Source of the DNA: Stomoxys calcitrans
Taxonomy: Eukaryota > Arthropoda > Insecta > Diptera > Muscidae
Length of the DNA: 64,000 nucleotides
Direction of reading: 5' to 3'
NCBI RefSeq assembly: GCF_963082655.1
Contig: NC_081552.1
Location: 6,076,648 to 6,140,647 of the forward strand
This document shows, piece by piece, positions 11,725-22,370 of this stretch. The position numbers were made by a program, and so were the translations under genes. Position 1 is the first letter of the stretch, and each line of letters starts with the position of its first letter. The notes beneath the pieces were generated by a model. That model was not told the origin of the DNA. It saw only the letters and a list, made by a program, of their open reading frames with translations, and did not search any database.

Positions 11725-11767
11725 TACATTGTCGACACTTCCCGACTTTTGTCCCACCTTACTTGTG
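11725..11767 (-). repeat. Family B terminal fragment
   Basis: A second solitary end, 'ttgtcgacacttcccgac' then 'cccaccttacttg', very like 11240-11286. Confidence 0.45.
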
Positions 11768-12033
11768 CACTTATTAATCCTTTAACCACTAACCCAAAAA
11801 CTTGCAAATCCGAGCCATAAAATCCAGCAAAATGGCAAACAAACAAATATTCTAATTTACTCCATAATACCAGCGAGCGTTTTTATCACTCTTATTCGCA
11901 TGCATGACAAAAATTACAGTTGCTGGTTTATTCGATTCGTTCAATCGTTTCTTCATTCAAACGCGTTTAAAGGTCGCTAAATCGATTTCTTTCGAGTACA
12001 CAACGAATGAACGACAAAAATAAAATAAGTGGT

Positions 12034-12193
12034 CTACACTCATAGCAAAAAATTTGCTGAAAATTGCAAACACTGTCTGCTGAATATTAGTAGTTAATTT
12101 TGCCGCTATTGTAGCAGTACTTCTGCAATTTCAGAGCAGCTGGATTACTGCTGAAAAGTCTGTTTTTTGATAAAAATGACTGCTGCTGCTTAA
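12034..12193 (+). mobile_element. CAGCAG MITE, copy a
   Basis: It starts TACACTCATAGCAAAAAA, then GCAAACACTGTCTGCTGAA, and matches 12290-12463 block for block. The right terminal repeat is not evident. Confidence 0.6.
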
Positions 12194-12289
12194 TTATGAA
12201 GCGGATGTTAGAAGAAAATATAAAATAAAAATATAAATGTGTGTTTCAATGGATGTTTAAAATCACAACTGAATGTCATTTACACATTA

Positions 12290-12463
12290 GTACACTCATA
12301 GAAAAAAGTTTGCTGAAAATAGCAAACACTGTCTGCCGAATATAAGTAGATAATTTTGCTGCTATTGTATCAGTAGGTTTGTTTTTACAGCAGTAGTTCT
12401 GCAATTTCAGAGCAGCAGGCTTACTGCTGAAAAGTCTGTTGTTTGCTGAAAATGACTGAAGAA
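12290..12463 (+). mobile_element. CAGCAG MITE, copy b
   Basis: It starts GTACACTCATAG and has the same internal blocks as copy a. The right end is lost at the junction with the Mini-me copy starting at 12464. Confidence 0.6.
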
Positions 12464-12900
12464 ACAAGTAAGAGCGTGCTAATTTCGGCCGGCCGAATTT
12501 TCAGAACCCCCACCTTGGATTCTGCTAAAAATGTATGCAACATAAATTTAGTTGAAGGCCATAATTTTATTCTACATACCAAACTTCCGTCGAACCAGCA
12601 AAAATTAAAGCTCTAGGAACCGAATAAGGATGATCGGGAAACCGGTTTACATGGAAGCTATATCAGGTCAGGACTAATTTGGACCTTATTTGGCACAGTG
12701 TTTGGAAGTCGTCACAGAACACCGCTTGAAAATTTCAGCCAATTTGGAAAAAAATGCGGCTTGTAAGGGATAAAGATATCAAATCGGGAGATTGGTTTTC
12801 ATGGGAGCGATATCAGGTTATGGACCGATTCGAACCGTACTTGGCACAGTTGTTGGAAGTCATAACGGAACACCACATGCAAAATTTCACCCAAATCAAA
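12464..12900 (-). mobile_element. Mini-me-like element, first part of a split copy
   Basis: It begins ACAAGTAAGAGCGTGC and has a shortened hairpin, TTCGGCCGGCCGAA. It is interrupted by a family B element and appears to continue at 13899 in the same repeat register. Confidence 0.75.
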
Positions 12901-12913
12901 AAAAAAAAAAAAA

Positions 12914-13898
12914 AAAGGAAAGGCAAAAGTCGGGCGAATACCGTACACACAGAGTATACGTAATACTTTTAATATATATCACTTATATCCAAATTTTGTC
13001 AAACTTTAATTTTGCATACATATTGAAATATCAAATAGAACCTTCTACGATTTTTTTACGATGCTACGAAAATTGTGGCTTCTACTGGCTTAAAAGTCGA
13101 AACGTATAAATGGGAGTTTTATCTTAATCTGATTCGATGTTGATGAAATGCATACGAATTGGGATGTCAATTAAAACATCTCATGAAAATTTTCTACCGA
13201 TCGGACCAAAATTGTAGCTACTACATCCTCAAAAGTCGAAACGCATGAAAGATATATATGCAAACTTTACCTAAATCTGGTTCGATTTTGATGAAATTTT
13301 TTGCATGTAGTGCGACGTCAAATAAAACATCTCCTTGAAAATTTTTTAAGGATGGGGCCAAAATTGTTGCTGCTACTGCTTTAAGGGGGCATAGATGAAA
13401 TATATATATATATACCTGCCAAATTTAGTAAAGATTGGACCAAAATTGTGCCTTTTACAGCCTTAATAGGTCAAATCGGATGAAAGTTATATGCGGGAGC
13501 TATATCTAAATCTGAACCGATTAAGACGTATTAAGACGTCACACGAAACATATCATGCCAAATTTTGTAAGGATCGAACCAAAATTGTGGATTCTACAGC
13601 TTAAAAAGGGCACATCGGAAGAAAGATATATATGGATGCTATATCTAAATCTGGACCGTTTTTTTCAAAATCAATAGCGTTCGTCCTCGTACCAAAAAAG
13701 AGACTTATGAAAAATTTTGTGCAAATCGGACAACAAATGCGACATGTGCCTTGATTACAAGAATACATGGACATAGCTAAATCCAATCAGGAAGTGATTC
13801 TAAGCCGATCCGTATACTTATCGATGGGTCTAGCTCTTCTCCATCTTAGCTTTGCAAACAAATGCACAAATCTATAATACCCTGTACCACAGTGGTGG
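12914..13898 (+). mobile_element. Family B element inserted in a Mini-me copy
   Basis: It starts after an A-run with GGAAAGGCAAAAGTCGGG and ends CCTGTACCACAGTGGTGG. Inside are tandem units of about 120-150 bp with the themes 'accaaaattgt..cttctac.gcttaaaag' and 'gaaagatatatatg'. No open frame. A second copy in the other orientation is at 15423-16064. Confidence 0.65.
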
Positions 13899-14205
13899 TA
13901 CCTATATCAGGTTATTGACCGATTTGAACCGTACTAGCCACAGTTGTTAGAAGTTATAACAGAACACTACATGCAAAATGTCAGCCAAATCGGAGAAAAC
14001 TTGCGGCTTCCAGGGGCTCAAGAAGTCAAATATGGGAGCTATATCAGGTTATAGACCGATTTCGACCATACTAGGCACAGTTGTTGGAAGTTGTAACAGC
14101 ACATTGCATGCAAAATTTCAGCCAAATGGGACAAAAATTTGCGCCTTCCAGGGACTCAAGAAATCAAATCGATCGGTTTATATGGGAGCTATTTACAAAG
14201 TAACA
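13899..14205 (-). mobile_element. Mini-me-like element, second part
   Basis: Two internal units ('ctatatcaggttatagaccgattt', with 'aagtcaaat..gggagctat') continue the copy that begins at 12464. Confidence 0.7.
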
Positions 14206-14206
14206 A

Positions 14207-14455
14207 TTTGACACACACACAATTTTTTGTCTACTCAACTCGTCTTGAAAGTTTAAATCAATTATTATTTATTTGTGGGTTCGATTCCAACCAGAGGCTT
14301 TGATCTGTCGCTGGTGTGGTGTCATAATGGACTGAAAGTGAGTCTGTAAAAGACTGCCAGACTGACCTAATATATGCATATACATACTACCATCTACGAT
14401 TCCTTTAAGCCAAGTAAAAAACATCTGTGATTTTATCTGAAAAGATTTAACATGT
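14207..14455 (+). repeat. SINE-like insertion with perfect B box
   Basis: GGTTCGATTCC at about 14279 is a perfect RNA polymerase III B box. It is followed by GACTGAAAGTGAGTCTGT and a purine-rich tail. No A box was found upstream, so it is likely a truncated tRNA-derived SINE. It sits between two parts of one Mini-me copy. Confidence 0.45.
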
Positions 14456-14625
14456 AATAGCGTGCTAATTCCTTCGAAACTTAGTGTGCTTTCGACAGAC
14501 GGACGGACATGGCTAGATCGACTTAAAATTTGACAACGATCAAGAATATACATACTTTATGGAGTCTTAGACGCATATTTCGAGGTGTTACAAACGGAAT
14601 GACGAAAAACATAGTTATTTAGTCC
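14456..14625 (-). mobile_element. Mini-me core end, third part
   Basis: It holds GACAGACGGACGGACATGG, the core, a short (TA)n, 'actttatggagtcttagac' and 'gttacaaacggaatgacgaaa'. It is the far end of the copy begun at 12464. Confidence 0.75.
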
Positions 14626-15420
14626 GTTTTGTTGAATATTAAAATATACCATCATTCTACATATAATGGTGCATAACTTAAACCTTTCATTCGGAAATTT
14701 TACCTTTACTTCCTATATGTTGCCACGCAAGTAATCTATGAGTAGCATTTTAAAGGCATTGGACTTTCAAAACCTGTCTTAAACCACTTAAAATGTTTTT
14801 TCCCACTCATGTACTTAGATTAAAATCTACACCTGGTTCTTACACAAGCCCAACTAGAGTACATTTCATTTTCATTTTTGATAGAGAAGCAAAAACACCT
14901 GTTGTTAAGTATGCATTTGCTAGGAAATGAAATTTCCAGTGATCCATTATAAGCTGTTACTAAGATTAATGAATTAAAAAATAAATATATACAAGAATAT
15001 ATACATTAATTGAATAAAGATACAGCTTGGTAATACAGAATTCAATTAAAAAAAATTAATACAATTTACCTCATACGAATAACTGAATGTCTACAATGAA
15101 AAATAAATTGTCCTAATGCCACATTTAGTAACGTTAGGTAAAAAGATAACTTTTTTAATAACTTTATATAGTATTCTATGGTTATAATGTGTTTTTGGTT
15201 TACAATATATCTATTTTATTCTCTTTTTTATTCTTATATAATGTAATAACATTTGAATGCACTTATATTGTAACTACAAAACAATGAACAAGAGTTTATT
15301 GACACACAAAATTGATTTTAATTAAATGAAATCCCTGACTAAAATGCACATCACTTGAATAACAAATTTCAGCGCTACAGAATTTTTTGGTTTCAATGCA
15401 ATATTAATTTTCAATGCAAT
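14626..15420. other. AT-rich intronic sequence
   Basis: No gene or recognised repeat is seen. Confidence 0.4.
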
Positions 15421-15422
15421 AA

Positions 15423-16064
15423 ATGTCATCAAAATCGAACCAGATTTAGGTAAAGTTTCCATAAAGATCTTTTATGCGTTTCGACTTTTAAGGCTGCAGT
15501 AACTACAATTTTGGTCCGATCGGTACAAAATTTTTCATGAGATGTTTTAATTGACATCCCAATACGTGTGCATTTCATCAACATCGAATCAGATGTTTCG
15601 ACTTTTATACGTTTCGACTTTTAAGGCTGTAGAAGCCACAATTTTCGTAGCATCGTAAGAAAATCGTAGAAGGTTCTACTTGATATTTCAATAGGTATGC
15701 AGTCTGCAAGTCTGACTAAATTTGGATATAAGTGATATATATTGGGTTGCCCAAAAAGTAATTGCGGATTTTTCATAAAGTCGGCGTTGAAAAATTTTTT
15801 CACAGCTTGTGACTCTGTAATTGCATTCTTTCTTCTGTCAGTTATCAGCTGTTACTTTTAGTTTGCTTTAGAAAAAAACGTGTAAAAAAAGTATATTTGA
15901 TTAAAGTTCATTCTAAGTTTAATTAAAAATGCATTTACTTTCTTTTAAAAAATCCGCAATTACTTTTTGGGCAACCCAATATTAAAAGTATTACGTGTAC
16001 TCGGTAGTGTAGGGTTTTATATAGTCGGCTCCACCCGACTTCTGCCTTTCCTTACTGGTTTAAT
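15423..16064 (-). mobile_element. Family B element split by a mariner-type MITE
   Basis: This is the reverse complement of the family B start: it ends 'cccgacttctgcctttcc' at about 16033-16050 and holds the 'cgacttttaaggctg.agaagccacaattttcgta' region in reverse. It is interrupted at 15742-15979. Confidence 0.65.
15742..15979 (+). mobile_element. Mariner-type MITE, copy 1
   Basis: This 238-bp element has near-perfect terminal inverted repeats TTGGGTTGCCCAAAAAGTAA and its complement, about 29 bp long in all, flanked by TA on both sides. It has no coding capacity and is an internally deleted mariner derivative. The host family B sequence elsewhere gives an empty site for comparison. Confidence 0.85.
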
Positions 16065-16261
16065 ATTTGTTTTGTTATGATTAAATGCAAAATATTGCTT
16101 TTTTTATCAAGTAGATATTAAGTCGTGTGCTTAAAATGCCATACCACCCTGCAAGCAATCCTCTTGCTTATTTAGTTTTCTGAAAATGTGCCCCAATTTG
16201 TTGGTTTTGTAGTGAATTGAATACATTTAACCCCAAAATAGTAATATAAGGCCCGAAAGTA

Positions 16262-16425
16262 AAATGAAAATATACCCCCTAAAATCGGATATTGTCCGTC
16301 TGCAGACCATTGGGTAATCTGTTTCTATTATAAATAGAACAAAAAAACAGCATTTGACTGGTTAGATCGCGATTTCGTTTGGAACCACCGAAACTCGTCG
16401 ATGCTCTTACTATTATTTGCGCCCC
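16262..16425 (+). repeat. Dispersed repeat R-d, copy 1
   Basis: It shares AATCGGATATTGTCCG/TTCGG, CAGACC.T.GGGT and AAACTCGTC blocks in order with 47803-48005. Unidentified family. Confidence 0.5.
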
Positions 16426-16440
16426 AATTTAATTTGAACA

Positions 16441-16985
<545 letters not shown>

Positions 16986-17373
16986 AAAGATGTGGATTTA
17001 TTTGAGGAAAACGTTAATTGACACCAATGGCTGCTTCAAAAAAGGTCCTAAAAAGAAAAAACAGGTACCAAAATGTTGTTGTTGTTCTCCATACACCTGT
17101 TTGGGTCATATTTTTGTTTTTTTGGATATGGGGTGCAATTTCGTGGGATAAACTTCATGCCACAAGTTTCAACAAGTTAGCTATAGGACTTATTCAAGTC
17201 ACAGAATTCGTATAAGCTGCAGTTGTATTTGACAAAATTAGCTAATTTTTGTGCTCAAAAAGTTTAGCCCGCCCACAGATAAATGGACTTTTCCATAGGT
17301 CATTTAAAGTAAATAAAATTTAAGGCAATTTTTAAAACACAAAAAATGGTCATACTTATACTATTTTCTAACA

Positions 17374-17756
17374 TTGATTTATGAAAACTCGTATTTCATT
17401 TAATGAGAGTGATTTTGTTTTTAATTTGTTTTGATATTTGTTTAATATTGGGTTGCCCAAAAAGTAATTGCGGATTTTTCATATAGTCGGCGTTGACAAA
17501 TTTTTTCAAAGCGTGTGACTCTGTAATTGCGTTCGTTCTTTTGTCAGTTATCAGCTGTTACTTTTAGCTTGCTTTAGAAAAAAGTGTAAAAAAGTATATT
17601 TGATTAAAGTTCATTCTAAGTTTTATTAAAAATGCATTTACTTTCCTTTCAAAAATCCGCAATTACTTTTTGGGCAACCCAATATTAAACAAATATCAAA
17701 ACAAATTAAAAACAAAATCACTCTCATTGAATGATATACGAGTTTTCATAAATCAA
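17374..17756. repeat. 148-bp near-perfect palindrome split by a MITE
   Basis: The arms 17374-17447 and 17683-17756 are each 74 nt and inverted copies of one another with two mismatches. They meet at a central TA once the MITE is removed. Sequence outside the arms is unrelated. The palindrome may be an older hairpin MITE. Confidence 0.9.
17448..17682 (+). mobile_element. Mariner-type MITE, copy 2
   Basis: 235 bp with the same terminal inverted repeats and interior as copy 1, flanked by TA at 17446-17447 and 17683-17684. It is inserted at the exact centre of the palindrome. Confidence 0.9.
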
Positions 17757-18169
17757 GCTCGAACCTTATCAAGATCCCCATTCATCTTCAATGTTCACAC
17801 TTTTATTACAATTGCTAGATGGCCTATGTTAAATCACTTTGTATAATTGTTTTAACATTTTTATTTAATTTCCCGCCATAATGCCGGTTGACTACATTGA
17901 CTATCTCGCACTTGAATAGAAGGTAATTGAGGTTTGAGTTCGCTTTTAATTGCTATAAAAGTGATGAACACAAATTGTATACTTAGAATACTAAATATGA
18001 CATCTAAAATGACTTCAATAGAAAACACACTGAGAGAAAAATATAGAAAATGCAAATGTACGCAGAAAACAAAGCAATTATGTTTGCGAAAGCAGAGTCT
18101 TTTACTCTATTATCTATGGATCACATTCGTCAGTGGCATTCGGTAAAAAAAATACTAATTGAATAATCG

Positions 18170-18385
18170 GTACCCCGATATAAATTCTTGAGACCATAGA
18201 ATTGATCCCAATTTGATTGTTAACAAATAATTCAAATACAAACTGAGTTAATAGGGGTAAATTTTTAGCAGAACGCACTTCTGGTGGTTCAAATGAACTT
18301 ATCATCAACCCTAGATGTCTAAGTCTTCTGTCTATTGCGTTCTGCAACTTCCGTGTCTCTTCGACCAAAATGAACACGATAACAC
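18170..18385 (-). pseudogene. Possible LINE reverse transcriptase fragment
   Basis: The minus-strand frame gives KLQNAIDRRLRHLGLMISS, FVNNQIGIN and IYIGVPI. The order of an LQ..id...L..LGL.IS block, then an NNQI block, then a Y.GV block is like the region after the palm of a LINE reverse transcriptase. No catalytic motif is present. It could be chance or a different retroelement. Confidence 0.35.
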
Positions 18386-18564
18386 GATTTTCAACAAAAT
18401 TTGTTAGTCTCTAAATAATATTTTTGTTATGTGTATTTTTTAATGATATGTTATATAATGTATTTTTTTATTCTTACGTCTATAGATACATATATCTTCA
18501 TAGACTAATTTAAACACACATATATGCAAACAACATTGATATTTAACTAGGATTTAAGTGCAGT

Positions 18565-18668
18565 ATAATTTTTATAAGTTGGGTTTGATAGCTGCCATAT
18601 AAACCGATCTTTGGTATTGACTTCTTGAGCCTCTAGAAGGCCCAATTTTCGTTCGATTTGACTGAAAA
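18565..18668 (+). mobile_element. Mini-me-like internal unit fragment
   Basis: A single unit: GATAGCTGCCATATAAACCG, then 'cttgacttcttgagcctctag' and a 'gttcgatttgactgaaa' end. Confidence 0.65.
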
Positions 18669-18689
18669 AGAAAAAAACTGTAAAATTTA

Positions 18690-18780
18690 ATGATCTCTCT
18701 CCTGGCAGAGCCCGGCCAGGATTCGAACTTGGGCACACGCAGCAACAGCGTGAACTATAGTAATCAGCTCAAAATTTAAG
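18690..18780 (-). repeat. tRNA-like SINE fragment
   Basis: On the minus strand, TGCGTGTGCCCAAGTTCGAATCC is a tRNA-like T-arm with a B box (AGTTCGAATCC), followed by a GGCCGGGCTCTGCCAGG spacer. No clean cloverleaf, so not called a tRNA. Confidence 0.45.
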
Positions 18781-19281
18781 TACACTAGCGGGTACCCCAT
18801 CAGGGCCTGGTTTAAAAGAGCATTTTAGAGCTTTCAAGTTCTTAGAAACGGTATTCGAGGCATACTTATTAAAGAGGATTGAAGAATCTCGTACGGATAT
18901 TCAGAATTGATATCCTACGTTTTATCAGAATATGTCGAGGCAAAAAAGTTTGCGAACATGTTACAAATTTCTTTATTTCCTTCGGCGATTGGTCAACTAT
19001 GTTAAAGGTTTTTAGGAAGAATGCAATATCATCGCTTCGAATTAACAAATTTATATTTTTTTTTTGGATTTGATTTTACTCGTTGCTTCATGGAGCATAA
19101 ATAATAACGGTAGACAATATTATTTTCGGTATTATATTCCGACCTAGAAACACAAATCTAGATTTTTTTTGTCGTAAAATTTTAACATAAAGAAAAAAAC
19201 CAGTGATCGGAATTTAGACAAAAGGAATTTAATTACATAGAAAAAAAATTCTAATCATTTTTCTTATTTCGTTTATTTCAG

Positions 19282-19468
19282 ATCATCCGCAATGTCTTTG
19301 GCCATGAATGGCTCGCCCAGTAAATGGCATTTTGCAGCCCATATGGGAGAATTGTTACGATATACCGGTGATAGCATGAGTGGACCCATAGGTTGTGCCA
19401 ATCTGTGGCCCAACTGTCCCATTAGTTCAAAGAAATTAATGAAACTATCCTATAAAGTGAAGCTGTAA
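19282..19468 (+). CDS. Gene 1, probable last exon
   Basis: A strong acceptor (cgtttatttcag) precedes it. The first base completes the Arg codon begun at 9473-9474, so the phase is right across the 9.8 kb intron. The frame reads SSAMSLAMNGSPSKWHFAAH, then MGELLRYTGDS, then GCANLWPNCPISSKK, and ends YKVKL with TAA at 19466-19468. The GELL block and the C-x6-C pair in a 'C...YP.CP.S' setting are like the end of DM4/DM12-type insect proteins, which fits the C-x5-C pair in the previous exon. The stop overlaps a good donor (gtaagt at 19465), so a spliced longer form is possible; no matching next exon was found. Confidence 0.65.
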
Positions 19469-20159
19469 GTGCTCAAACCATGGAAATCTCAAACAAATGG
19501 AAATGTCATTTGGAAAGCAAAAGCAAAAAAGGAAAATGTGATTTAAAGTCGCATAATTGACCGAAAAGCCCTCAAAACCTTAAGCGCAAAAACGTTCATA
19601 ACTAACTCAAGAGAACCAGTTGCGGAAAAGTTCTTTCCAGAGCCATTTTTGATTAATAACCAAGTCAGCTCGTACCCATTCTTCACACCACTTCATTTGA
19701 ATTTTGTCAAGTAAATTGTTTTCATTGCTTTCCCCTAAAATCCATTCATACTTCATAGGACTTTAATGTCTGCGAATAATTTTGCGGGTTTTCATTAATT
19801 TATGCGTATTTTAATTGTAAATATTTTTTAAGTTTTAGCTTAATTTTGGCAAAAAATTAAAGCCGCTATTGCGAATGAAATTAGAATTTTTTGCACACTA
19901 GTCTAAACTGCTTTTGGCTACTTAAATCGAGTTATTATTAAGTGGTCTTAATTTTTTTGTATGTATGTAAATACATTTTTATCGAGACTTTTATTTTATA
20001 AAAAAGCGTGAATATTAACTATTGTTAACTATTGTTTTGTAAATAAAGAATAATAATAAGAACGATAATAATATACAATAAAAAACAGATTTTTTTGATA
20101 TTTCAAAGGGAAGCCAGAAAACCAAGGTTAGCCTTTGTAGCTACTATACGAGGGCTGCT
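19469..20159. other. Probable 3' untranslated region of gene 1 and flank
   Basis: It contains no repeat I recognise and no exon. A canonical AATAAA is at 20042-20047. Confidence 0.35.
20042..20047 (+). terminator. Candidate polyadenylation signal of gene 1
   Basis: AATAAA about 575 bp after the stop codon. In AT-rich DNA this motif is common, so the call is weak. Confidence 0.25.
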
Positions 20160-20340
20160 GGAGGCAACCGTGGCTCAAAGGTTTACATGTCTATTAGATA
20201 AAGAAGCGGTGGTTATCCCCTTATCAATGCAGGCTACATTTGTGAGGTATCCTGCCACTCTAACTATGCGGCACGCTGCTCGCACTCGGCATAAAGAATG
20301 AGGCCCCTTATCATTGAGCTTAAATTTTATTCGATCGCGA
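20160..20340 (+). mobile_element. tRNA-derived SINE, diverged copy
   Basis: It starts GGAGGCAACCGTGGCTCAAA and shares 'aatgaggccccttatcattg' and 'agcttaaatttt' with the minus-strand copies at 36228, 41656 and 49284. The B-box part is deleted. Confidence 0.6.
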
Positions 20341-20599
20341 TGCTTTAAGATACAGTTATAAGATCGAGGTGAATCGTGAATCTGTGCATATGAGCCCAAA
20401 ACAAAACAATAATAAATTTCCCTAAATCGTTTTTTAGATGGTTTGATAAGGTTACCACATTTGTTTTTTTTTTTTTTGTAAATATTCACTAGATGAAAAA
20501 AAAGTTATAGCGAAACGAACACTTTTCATCAATATTTTCCTCTTATTTTTTGTATATGAAGTTTCACCGCGAAAACCGAATATAGTACCAACCTTTAGG

Positions 20600-20900
20600 A
20601 GAAATTCGAAAAATGAACAAAGGAAGACGAATTATTGTTCACCATGACAATACCAGCACACACACATCGGCTTAAACCACCGCTTTTTTGACCGGCCAAA
20701 ACGTCGAATTGATTGGTCATACGCCGTACAGCCCTGACTTGGCAGCCAATGATTTCTTTTTATTTCCGCACATAATGTTAAAAATGTGGGGTCAATGAGT
20801 TTCGTCGCCAGAAAATGCTGTTAAAGCGTTCAATAACCATGAACTGGGGGTGTCTCAAACGGAGTGGAAAATAAATCATGCTGGAGGACCAATAAAACCA
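20600..20900 (+). pseudogene. Mariner transposase relic of a second lineage
   Basis: The + frame from about 20612 reads MNKGRRIIVHHDNTSTHTSA, then a stop, then TTAFLTGQNVELIGH, then YSPDLAANDFFLFPH. A second stop falls near 20797, and PENAVKAFNNHELGVSQTEW follows. HHDN and YSPDL are the second and third catalytic Asp blocks of mariner transposases. It differs from the QQDGA/CDLTPL relics elsewhere in the window. Two in-frame stops and the missing N-terminal half show it is dead. Confidence 0.8.
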
Positions 20901-20909
20901 TTTTGATCA

Positions 20910-22370
20910 TAAAAATTCGATTTTTTATTATAAGGCCAGATTTGTATAAAGCATGGTAATATGGTGTTTCGTCATTAATCGGACCTCACCTAATGTAAAA
21001 AAAACTACATCTTAGGAATGAATATGGATGGATGCATTGAGTTTGAGTAATTTTTTTTTTTTTTTACAAATTTTCTATAAGCTCTTTGCTATTCTTTGAA
21101 TGGAATGCGCTGAATATGATCTCCAGCCAGAATGTGTTCGAAAAATCACGATAAGATTTAAAAAATCAAAATATAAGAGAGCAAACAGACATTTTCTAAG
21201 CCCATCTCTTCTGTAACTGTTATTTCATATCGAAACCACAGGTCCATTAATACAAACACACTTAGCTTTGAAAACACTTTTCGGCACGCAATAATCACGT
21301 ATTCCAATGGCATAGCAACCACTTACCCAGCCTTTCGCAGATGATGTTTTATTGAAGCTGTTGATTTTTTTTCTGGACGTTGCTAGCAAATTTGTTTCGG
21401 ATTTTCATCTATTATAACAATCAACATGTCATTTTACCACAATTATTGTATTTTATAGCCAATTATAGTTGGAGGGAGCAGTAGCAACCGGCAACCATAC
21501 CATCTATGTTTTATGCAAATCATTACAAATGCTCTACGCCGGCAACTACTCGTAAATAGTTAGACACGCTATGCAAGGTTGGAGTAGTTACTTCCCTTCG
21601 AATAATTATTTTATTAAAATTGTTTTAGAATAGAACAACAAAAAAAAAAAAATAAATAACAAAATCACAACGCTAACAAGTGCCTAGAATTTTAAAATAT
21701 TTGGCTCGAAAAAAATAACATCCAAGTCAGCATAGCGTGCTACAAATACTTTTTGTTATAAAAGTGGGTTATTGGAACAAAAAAACTTCAGTAAAGCGGC
21801 AACTAAGCCCTGCAAATATGTGAGGAGCTATACCGGATTCATGTAATCTCCATATTCAATTCAACTGACACTAGGCTTTGGGTGTAGCATAAACTGTGAG
21901 TGAGTGTATGCGTGTTTCATGGTAGTGCCTGTAATAAGTGCTGCTCCATAATTATGAACTAAGCAATTTACTTTTTTAGCTGGAATTAAATCTTTAGACT
22001 GATCTTGCTAGGGTTGAAAGTTATAGAAGGTCAAAAATTTTGAGGTTTTTGTTTTTTTAAGTGCCTACAATTACTATTGTAGTTGCAGTTATATGATCTA
22101 GCCATGCGTGTAAGCAAGGGCAGCTGTTTGTCACTAGAGCTCAACACAAACAATTTCTTATATGTTAAATTACCCAAAACTCATAAATGTGGACTTGTTT
22201 AAGTATGACAAAACTGTTCAAATACATAGGTCTCATTATATTTTTATATGATATCGTTTCATAAAAATGGCAAAAATAGGAATTTTTGGGTTTCGAAATT
22301 AAAAATTATTGTAAAGAATGAAATGCGATATTTTTCCTTACCAAGGACAATAATAAATTTATATAGCATA
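20910..22370. other. Unassigned AT-rich sequence
   Basis: No gene or clear repeat is recognised. Confidence 0.4.
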
